A program made the translations under genes and the position numbers. Under the pieces are notes generated by a model. That model saw only the letters and a program-made list of their open reading frames with translations. It did no database searches and was not told the DNA's origin. A DNA stretch of 10,791 nucleotides. Source: Candidatus Dormiibacterota bacterium. GTDB taxonomy: Bacteria; Chloroflexota; Dormibacteria; Aeolococcales; Aeolococcaceae. Below are positions 5,841 through 10,791 of this stretch, in pieces. Every line of letters starts with the position of its first letter. Position 1 is the first letter of the stretch. Location: NCBI GenBank assembly GCA_955651875.1, contig CATPAP010000015.1:1-10791 (forward strand). Reading direction: 5' to 3'.

Positions 5841-7259
5841 TCAGCAGCGATGCCAGCGCTGTCCTGCCTCGGTGTCCTCCACGACGATCCCGCGGCCCGC
5901 CAGCTCATCGCGAAGCCGGTCGGACCGGCCCCAATCGCGAGTCGCGCGGGCCGCCTGCCGCGCCTCGAGCAAGGTCTGTTCCTCGCGGCTGAGCGACGGC
6001 CCGGCACGCTCGCGTTCCACCAGGGCGAGCACGCCGAGGACGTCGTCGACCTCATCGAGAAGTTCGACGAGCCGGCGATGCGTCACCGTGGTCAGCGGCG
6101 CGCTGTCGAGGTCACGGTTGAGCGCGCGGATGAGCGTGAACACCGCGCCCATCGCCTCGGGCAGGTTGAGGTCGTCGTCCATGGCGGCCTCGAACTCCGT
6201 TCGCGTCCGCGCGATGCGGTCATCGGCCTCGGCGTCACCCTCCCCCGGGCTCGGCTGCTGGGAGCGGACGCGCCTGTTGAAATCAGCCAGCCGGTCCACC
6301 GACTCGGTGGCGGCGTGGAGTGAGTCGTCGCTGTAGTTGACGGTCTTGCGGTAGTGGGCCGCCGCGGTCAGCAGGTAACGAACCGCGGACGGCCGCACGC
6401 CGGTCGCGACGAGGTCGCCGAGCGTGGCGAAGTTGCCCAGCGATTTGGCCATCTTCTCGCCCTCGATGCGCAGGTGCGCCGAATGGCACCAGAGCCGCAC
6501 GAATGGCTTGCCGGTCGCGGCCTCGCTCTGGGCGATCTCGTTCTCGTGGTGCGGGAAGATGTTGTCCACGCCGCCGCAGTGGATGTCGAAGGATTCGCCG
6601 AGCAGGGCCATGCTCATCGCCGAGCATTCGATGTGCCATCCCGGACGGCCGCGGCCCAATGACGTGTCCCAGCCGATCTCCTCGGCTGCCGCAGCCTTCC
6701 AGAGTGCGAAGTCGCGCGCGTCCTCCTTGTCGTATTCGTCGGCATCGACGCGGCCACCCGCCCCCGCCAGCAGGCCCTCCGCGCTAATCCCCGCCAGCCG
6801 GCCGTACCGAGGGAAGGCCGCGATGCGGTAGTACACGCTGCCGTCGCTGCGATAGGTGACACCGGCCGCGTCCAGGCGCTCGATGATCGCGACCATCTCG
6901 TCGATGTACTCGGTGGCTCGCGGGTAGTGGTGAGCCCGGCGGACGTTGAGCGTCTCCAGGTCCTCGAAGAAGGCGCGGATCCATGGAGCGGTCTCGGTCT
7001 TCAGGTCATGACCGTCCGCGAGCGCGTTGCGGATGATCTTGTCCTCAACATCGGTCAGGTTCATCACATGGGTGACGCGGGGGAAGCGACGGTCGAGCCA
7101 GCGCCGGAGTATGTCCTCGAACAGGAAGGTGCGGAAGTTGCCGATGTGCGAGCGGGCATATACCGTCGGCCCGCAGGTGTACATGCGCACGTGACCGGGC
7201 TCGAGCGGCTCAACCTCGCGGAGGCCGCGCGTGATGGTGTCGTGCAAGCGCATCGCCAT
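5841..7259 (-). CDS. cysS: Cysteinyl-tRNA synthetase
   Basis: CysRS charges tRNA-Cys with cysteine using ATP, in the cytoplasm. The 472-aa protein has the full class I layout. The Rossmann core has the HIGH-type motif HIGN (38-41) in YARSHIGNF and the KMSKS-type motif KMAKSLGN (269-276). The zinc ligands that select cysteine are all present: C29 (TCGPTVY), C212 (WHIECSAM), H237 and E241 (FPHHENEIAQSE). After a variable acidic linker (about 335-350) comes the helical DALR-type domain (about 351-412) and the tRNA-binding C-terminus. Length is normal. ATG 7259 is used; ATG 7253, two codons later, is equally possible. There is no obvious ribosome site, but TAGACT lies eight bases upstream, compatible with a leaderless message. 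In many Firmicutes gltX and cysE separate ispF from cysS; here only a ClpP remnant does. Nothing essential is missing. Confidence 0.97.
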   Translation of the reverse strand: MAMRLHDTITRGLREVEPLEPGHVRMYTCGPTVYARSHIGNFRTFLFEDILRRWLDRRFPRVTHVMNLTDVEDKIIRNALADGHDLKTETAPWIRAFFEDLETLNVRRAHHYPRATEYIDEMVAIIERLDAAGVTYRSDGSVYYRIAAFPRYGRLAGISAEGLLAGAGGRVDADEYDKEDARDFALWKAAAAEEIGWDTSLGRGRPGWHIECSAMSMALLGESFDIHCGGVDNIFPHHENEIAQSEAATGKPFVRLWCHSAHLRIEGEKMAKSLGNFATLGDLVATGVRPSAVRYLLTAAAHYRKTVNYSDDSLHAATESVDRLADFNRRVRSQQPSPGEGDAEADDRIARTRTEFEAAMDDDLNLPEAMGAVFTLIRALNRDLDSAPLTTVTHRRLVELLDEVDDVLGVLALVERERAGPSLSREEQTLLEARQAARATRDWGRSDRLRDELAGRGIVVEDTEAGQRWHRC

Positions 7260-7267
7260 GACGCCAC

Positions 7268-7273
7268 AGTCTA
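7268..7273 (-). promoter_or_regulatory. Possible -10 element for a leaderless cysS transcript
   Basis: TAGACT on the minus strand fits the TAnnnT pattern and sits eight bases before ATG 7259. The -35 region is not recognisable. Its position between the ClpP remnant and cysS would give cysS its own promoter after the hairpin at 7500-7519. Inference only. Confidence 0.35.
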
Positions 7274-7310
7274 TGCGGGCGCAGTCGTGCCCAGCGGTGC
7301 GTGCGGATGG

Positions 7311-7499
7311 TCAGAGGCTGACGGGGGCGGCCTGTTCGCGGCGGCTGATGATCTGGTCGATGAGGCCCCACCGCAGCGCCTGCTCCGAGGTCATGAAGTT
7401 GTCCCGCTCGATGTCACGCTCCACCTCCTCGAGCGTGCGTCCGCAATGGCGTGCGTAGATGTCGACGACGAGGTCGCGCTGGCGGAGGATCTCGCGCGC
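7311..7499 (-). pseudogene. C-terminal fragment of ATP-dependent Clp protease proteolytic subunit (ClpP)
   Basis: From 7499 to TGA 7313-7311 the minus strand encodes 62 residues that match the end of ClpP: AREILRQRD, then IYARHCGRTLEEVERDIERD, then NFMTSEQALRWGLIDQII. In ClpP the stretch IERDxxRDxF holds the catalytic Asp (D171 in E. coli), and that Asp is retained. The catalytic Ser and His and about 130 N-terminal residues are missing. No ATG, GTG or TTG start precedes the homology; the frame runs back only to the ispF stop (TAG 7523-7521), with which it is in frame. The homology begins exactly where an 8-bp hairpin ends, so this is probably a deletion or rearrangement scar. The coding sequence itself has not decayed: no internal stop or frameshift, which suggests a recent event. 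Readthrough of the ispF TAG would append it to IspF, but I consider that unlikely. Family match is strong by motif. Confidence 0.82.
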
Positions 7500-7519
7500 G
7501 GGCCGCCCCGTGGCGGCCC
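7500..7519 (-). terminator. Strong GC hairpin right after the ispF stop
   Basis: GGGCCGCC (7519-7512) and GGCGGCCC (7507-7500) on the minus strand form a perfect 8-bp stem with loop ACGG. It starts one base after the ispF TAG and ends exactly where ClpP similarity begins. No U-run follows. It may end the radA-side operon transcript or mark a recombination junction. Confidence 0.5.
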
Positions 7520-7520
7520 T

Positions 7521-8000
7521 CTACTCGCCCTCGAGCAGGGCGACGGCCGAGGCGGCGATGCCCTCGCCACGGCCGGCGAAGCCCATGCCGTCAGTCGTCG
7601 TGGCGCCGAGGTGGATCGCCGCCGGAGCTGTCCCCAGCGCCGCCGCGCACGCATCGCGCATCGCGTCCAGGTGGGGGACGAGGCGCGGCTGCTCGGCGAT
7701 CACCACCACCTGTGTCGAGACGACGCGCAGCCGCTCTGCCGCGAGCAGTGCGGCCACCGCCTCGAGAAAGTCGGCGCCCGCGGCGTCCCGCCAGCGCGGA
7801 TCGCTCGAGGGGAACTGGCGGCCCATGTCACCGAGACCCGCTCCTCCCAGGAGCGCATCGCAGAGCGCGTGGACGAGGACGTCGCCGTCGGAGTGGCCGG
7901 CGAGGCCGCGTTCAGATGCGATCTCGACGCAGCCGAGCATGAGTCGCCGCCCCTCGACGAGGCGGTGGGCGTCGACGCCGTGGCCGATGCGCAGGCTCAC
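7521..8000 (-). CDS. ispF: 2-C-methyl-D-erythritol 2,4-cyclodiphosphate synthase
   Basis: IspF converts CDP-ME 2-phosphate to ME-2,4-cyclodiphosphate with release of CMP, step 5 of the MEP isoprenoid pathway; it is a cytoplasmic homotrimer. The 159-aa protein has the metal ligands D10 and H12 in GHGVDAHRL and H44 in GDVLVHALCDALLG. It also has the HSDGD loop (36-40), the DMGRQFP region, and the C-terminal signature GATTTDGMGFAGRGEG (132-147). The length is that of the family. GTG 8000 is the start; its GTGA overlaps the ispD stop by four bases, indicating translational coupling. The stop TAG is followed at once by a strong hairpin and a ClpP remnant. No fusion with ispD is present; they are separate frames. 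Confidence 0.96.
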   Translation of the reverse strand: MSLRIGHGVDAHRLVEGRRLMLGCVEIASERGLAGHSDGDVLVHALCDALLGGAGLGDMGRQFPSSDPRWRDAAGADFLEAVAALLAAERLRVVSTQVVVIAEQPRLVPHLDAMRDACAAALGTAPAAIHLGATTTDGMGFAGRGEGIAASAVALLEGE

Positions 8001-8668
8001 CCGCGCGCGACCAGAAGCGCGCGCAGGAGGATCAGGTCGCGAGGATGGGTCACCTTGAAATTGTCGGGGCTGCCGGGGACGATGTGGACTGGCGTTCCGA
8101 GCGCCTCAACGAGCGCGGCGTCGTCATCGACGGCCAGCGCGTTGGCCGTGGCATGGCGGTGTCCGGCAACGAGCAGCTCGCGGCGGAAGGCCTGCGGCGT
8201 CTGGATGGCGTAGAGGTCGTGGCGCTCGAGTGACTGCACGATCACCCCGCCCTCGCCGCGCTTGATGCTGTCGACCACCGGGATGGCGACCGTGGCGGCG
8301 CCGTGGCGTTCCGCGGCCGCCACACAGTCGACGAACAGCTGCGGCGCGCACAGCGGGCGCGCCGCGTCATGCACCGCGACGATCGCGGCCTCGCCGACGT
8401 GGTCGAGAGCATTGCGCACGCTGTCCTGGCGCCGTTCGCCTCCCTCCGTCAGCGCGACGTCGGTGAGGCCGGCCGCTCTCGCGAGCTCGGCGAGCTGCGC
8501 GTGCCGCCGGGCGGGTGCAGCGATGACCAGCCGAGCGAAGACATCCGACGCGGCCGCCGCCTTCAGCGTGTACGACACCAGCGGGCGCCCGGCGATGTCG
8601 ACGAAGAGCTTGTCCTCCCCGAGCCTCTGACCCCGCCCCGATGCGGGGATGATGAGGACCGCGGTCAG
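7997..8668 (-). CDS. ispD: 2-C-methyl-D-erythritol 4-phosphate cytidylyltransferase, probable CTG start
   Basis: IspD joins CTP and MEP to give CDP-ME and pyrophosphate, step 3 of the MEP pathway, in the cytoplasm. From CTG 8668 the protein has 223 residues, normal for the family. It starts TAVLIIPASGRGQRLG, the nucleotide-binding loop, with the key Lys at K20 (GEDK). Further on come VHDAARP, IPVVDSIK, TPQAFRRELL, DDAALVE and PDNFKVTHPRDL. The first ATG/GTG/TTG in frame is GTG 8578, which would remove 30 residues including the CTP-binding loop and Lys, so it cannot be the functional start. Going upstream from the loop there is no ATG, GTG or TTG near the expected position. CTG 8668 lies exactly there and overlaps the stop of the upstream gene as CTGA. 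Translational coupling to PIN/TRAM is therefore likely. CTG initiation is rare, so the start is inference while the gene identity is firm. Confidence 0.93.
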   Translation of the reverse strand: MTAVLIIPASGRGQRLGEDKLFVDIAGRPLVSYTLKAAAASDVFARLVIAAPARRHAQLAELARAAGLTDVALTEGGERRQDSVRNALDHVGEAAIVAVHDAARPLCAPQLFVDCVAAAERHGAATVAIPVVDSIKRGEGGVIVQSLERHDLYAIQTPQAFRRELLVAGHRHATANALAVDDDAALVEALGTPVHIVPGSPDNFKVTHPRDLILLRALLVARG

Positions 8669-9831
8669 CGCGGCGCCGCCCGCGAGCGCACCGCGCGAAC
8701 GGTCCGTTGCGCACCGTCCGGTCCGTCGGTGGTGGCGAAGATCATGCGGCCGGCCGACGTCTGCAGCACTGACGTCACGGTCGCGCGCACGGTATCCCCG
8801 AGTCGTGCCTTGGCATTCTCCACGACCACCATGGTGCCGTCAGCGAGGTACCCCACGCCCTGGTGCAGCTCCTTCCCTTCGCGGACCACCGCGATGGAGA
8901 TCTCTTCGCCGGCGCTGAGGATCGGCTTGAGCGCGTTGGCGAGGTCGTTGAGGTTGAGCACCCGCACCCCGGCGATCTGCGCGATGCGGTTGAGGTTGTG
9001 GTCGGTGGTGAGCAGCAGCGCGGAGCGCGCCAAGGCGAGCTTGATGAGCCGAGCGTCGACCTCCGGGGTCTCGGGAAAGTCGAGATCGACCAGCTCGCAG
9101 ACAACGTCTTCGCGGCGCTGCAGCTCCTCGAGCGCGGTCATGCCGCGCCGGCCGCGCGCCCGGCGCATTGGGTCACCGGAGTCCGCGACGCGCTGCAGCT
9201 CCTCGAGGACGAAGCTGGCGATGAGCAGACGTCCCGGCACGAATCCCGACCGAGCGACATCGACGATGCGGGCGTCGATGAGCGCAGAGGTGTCGACCAC
9301 CACCGGCGGGCCGTCGATGGCCGCCGCGCCGGTCACGTCGGCGGACGACGAGCGCGGGTCGCGCTGGGCATTGCCGCGCAGCAGTGAGGCGAAGGCCTGC
9401 CGGCGCTGCGTACCCGCGCGCGCGCCGGCGTGGACGAGGCCGAGCGCGAGCAGGATCGACACCGCGGTACCGACGTGCAGCGGAAGCGGGCTGAGCAGCA
9501 CAGCCACGAGGGCTGCGATGACGAGTCCGGCGACGATGCCCGCGACGGCACCGAAGATCTGCGCGGGCGGGGCCTCGTCGAGCATCCGCTCGAGCCAGAG
9601 ATAGGGCTCGACGGTGAGCAATGGTGCGGCCAGCGCAAGAGCCGCCGCTCCGACGATCGCACTGCCTGCCAGGCTGACCGCGGTGACAGCCTGGTCGTTG
9701 GCGAACAGGCCGGGTGCGTTGGTGATTACGAAACCGGCGTAGAAGATCCCCACCACGAAGCCGAGAATGGCGCCCACAGCGCGTGTGATAGCCCGGGCGC
9801 GGCGCAAGGTGGCGGCGGGATGGCGGGTCAT
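8665..9831 (-). CDS. Membrane-anchored PIN/TRAM domain protein (YacL type)
   Basis: This 388-aa protein has the YacL layout. There are four probable TM segments (about 18-38, 50-72, 91-112, 117-135). A cytoplasmic PIN nuclease domain follows at about 175-300. A C-terminal TRAM domain occupies about 308-366, with GKELHQGVGYLADGTMVVVE and the GDTV and GRMIF strands. The PIN acidic residues are all visible: D180 in VVVDTSALID, E210 in FVLEELQ, D259 in PEVDARL and D277 in LTTDHNLN. The family is predicted to cut or bind RNA at the membrane; its target is not established. ATG 9831 gives a short basic N-terminus before TM1. No strong ribosome site is seen. In Bacillus the order is radA-disA-yacL-ispD; here disA is missing and an 87-base gap (9832-9918) separates it from radA. 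Its stop overlaps the ispD start. Confidence 0.92.
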   Translation of the reverse strand: MTRHPAATLRRARAITRAVGAILGFVVGIFYAGFVITNAPGLFANDQAVTAVSLAGSAIVGAAALALAAPLLTVEPYLWLERMLDEAPPAQIFGAVAGIVAGLVIAALVAVLLSPLPLHVGTAVSILLALGLVHAGARAGTQRRQAFASLLRGNAQRDPRSSSADVTGAAAIDGPPVVVDTSALIDARIVDVARSGFVPGRLLIASFVLEELQRVADSGDPMRRARGRRGMTALEELQRREDVVCELVDLDFPETPEVDARLIKLALARSALLLTTDHNLNRIAQIAGVRVLNLNDLANALKPILSAGEEISIAVVREGKELHQGVGYLADGTMVVVENAKARLGDTVRATVTSVLQTSAGRMIFATTDGPDGAQRTVRAVRSRAAPR

Positions 9832-9918
9832 CGCCGTTCGATCTAAGCACAGCCTCTGTCACGACGCCGTCTGCGTCACGCCTTCGCAACGACGATGCGG
9901 CGCAACGGGGAACGGCGG

Positions 9919-10791
9919 TCAGCCGCCCCACAGCACCTCGAGCGCGGCGGAGACGGTCGATACCCGGTGAAGGCGGAGCCCGTCATGGCCTGGGGCTCGG
10001 CCGGCCGCAGGCACCACAGCGGCGACCTTCCCGAGGGCGGCTGCCTCACCGAGGCGGGCCTCGAGGCGCGAGGCGCGGCGGATCTCGCCGCCCAGGCCGA
10101 CCTCGCCGATCACCACCATGCCGGCCGGCACCACGCGGTCCCGGGCCGCAGACGCAAGCGCCAGCGCGACACCGAGGTCGACGGAGGGATCAGACAGTCG
10201 CACGCCGCCGACGACGTTGAGGAAGACGTCGGCCTGGCTCAGGGTGACCGAGGCACGGCGCTCGAGCACGGCGAGGAGCAGGTGGAGCCGGCCGAGGTCG
10301 AACCCAGAGCAGGTCCGCCGTGGCAGTCCGAATGCGGTGGGCGCGACGAGTGCCTGGATCTCGACGACGAGGGGTCGGGTTCCTTCGCAGGTCACGGTGA
10401 GGGCGTTGCCCGGCACCGCCAGGCTGGTCTCGTCGAGGAAGGCGCGGCCAGGCGCCTCGAGTGGGCGCAGGCCGGACCCCTCCATGGTGAAGAGGCCGAG
10501 CTCCCCGGTGCTCCCAAAGCGATTCTTGACGCCGCGAAGGAGGCGGTGCTCGCCGTGCCGCTCTCCCTCGAGGTACAGCACCACGTCGACCATGTGCTCG
10601 AGGGTGCGGGGGCCGGCGATGGCGCCCTCCTTGGTGACATGGCCGACCAAGACGATCGGCACCCCGGTCTCCTTGGCAACGGTCAGCAGCCGGGCCACGC
10701 CCTCGCGCACCTGGGCGGGGCTCCCCGGGCTGCCCGCCGCGTCTGCGGCGTTGAGCGTCTGCACGGAATCCACCACCGCCAGGGGTGGCCG
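9919..10791 (-). CDS. radA: DNA repair protein RadA/Sms, C-terminal part (5' end outside window)
   Basis: RadA/Sms is a RecA-like, DnaB-like helicase that branch-migrates recombination intermediates. The window holds the last 290 residues of a protein normally about 450 long. The N-terminal zinc finger and Walker A lie beyond the edge. Seen here are the Walker B strand LAVVDSVQTL (4-13 of the fragment), LVGHVTKEG (48-56), the family-specific KNRFG motif (89-93), and the Lon-protease-like C-terminal domain with LNVVGGVRL and VIGEVGLGGEIR. The reading frame is open through base 10791, so the gene continues; GTG at 10776 is internal, not a start. The stop is TGA 9921-9919. It is followed on the same strand by the PIN/TRAM gene after 87 bases that contain only a weak 5-bp inverted repeat (GACGC/GCGTC). 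Confidence 0.95.
   Translation of the reverse strand, partial: RPPLAVVDSVQTLNAADAAGSPGSPAQVREGVARLLTVAKETGVPIVLVGHVTKEGAIAGPRTLEHMVDVVLYLEGERHGEHRLLRGVKNRFGSTGELGLFTMEGSGLRPLEAPGRAFLDETSLAVPGNALTVTCEGTRPLVVEIQALVAPTAFGLPRRTCSGFDLGRLHLLLAVLERRASVTLSQADVFLNVVGGVRLSDPSVDLGVALALASAARDRVVPAGMVVIGEVGLGGEIRRASRLEARLGEAAALGKVAAVVPAAGRAPGHDGLRLHRVSTVSAALEVLWGG

Noticed and set aside
7301..7523. An intact small gene between ispF and cysS
   Set aside because: The only coding-like frame is the ClpP end, which has no usable start and lacks most of the protein, so it is called a remnant.
6927..8213. Long plus-strand open frame of 428 codons opposite cysS, the ClpP remnant, ispF and ispD
   Set aside because: It lies opposite genes with complete family motifs, crosses several of them, and has an Arg/Ala/Gly-heavy composition typical of antisense frames in GC-rich DNA.
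8303..9604. Long plus-strand open frame of 433 codons opposite ispD and PIN/TRAM
   Set aside because: Antisense shadow of two clear genes; low-complexity Ser/Arg-rich product with no recognisable motif.
9832..9918. Promoter or terminator between radA and PIN/TRAM
   Set aside because: Only a 5-bp stem and a poor TTAGAT box with no matching -35; not enough to call.
1..10791. CRISPR array, insertion sequence, toxin-antitoxin pair or phage genes
   Set aside because: No regularly spaced repeats, transposase or integrase motifs, or paired small toxin-type frames were seen on either strand.

Overview
The window is about 10.8 kb of GC-rich bacterial chromosome. It looks like a high-GC member of the Terrabacteria: Chloroflexota, Dormibacterota or a deep Actinomycetota are all compatible, and the sequence alone does not decide. 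The evidence is the gene order radA > PIN/TRAM (YacL-type) > ispD > ispF > ... > cysS > ... > rlmB > NYN (YacP-type), all on the minus strand. This is a lightly rearranged form of the housekeeping cluster known from Firmicutes, Actinobacteria and Chloroflexi. GTG, TTG and probably CTG starts, strong GGAGG ribosome sites on a few genes, and possible leaderless starts on others fit such an organism.

Layout by position. 1-192: a decayed N-terminal piece of a medium-chain dehydrogenase/quinone oxidoreductase gene. 193-2328 (+): a 711-aa MMPL/RND membrane transporter, the only intact plus-strand gene, visibly lower in GC than the rest. It converges on the minus-strand block, with an inverted repeat between the two stops. 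2368-3687 (-): NYN ribonuclease-like protein and the 23S rRNA 2'-O-methyltransferase RlmB, 3 bases apart. 3809-5743 (-): three small membrane proteins of unknown function: a zinc-ribbon/poly-proline/4-TM protein, a 4-TM protein ending in five prolines, and a single-TM SHOCT protein. 5841-7259 (-): cysteinyl-tRNA synthetase. 7311-7499 (-): the C-terminal third of a ClpP gene with no start, directly behind a strong hairpin after ispF. 7521-9831 (-): ispF, ispD and PIN/TRAM, tightly packed with overlapping stops and starts. 9919-10791 (-): C-terminal two thirds of RadA/Sms, cut by the window edge.

How the genes fit together. IspD and IspF are steps 3 and 5 of the MEP isoprenoid pathway. CysRS and RlmB serve translation. 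NYN and PIN/TRAM are predicted RNA-acting proteins. RadA is a recombination helicase. These are core functions that commonly travel together. The accessory content is the MMPL exporter with a broken gene in front of it, the ClpP remnant, and the membrane-protein trio between cysS and rlmB.

I found no CRISPR array, rRNA, tRNA, intact mobile element or phage gene. No clearly new multi-gene system is present. The best candidate for something undescribed is the membrane-protein trio at 3809-5743. The most informative small observations are the two gene remnants and the probable CTG start of ispD.
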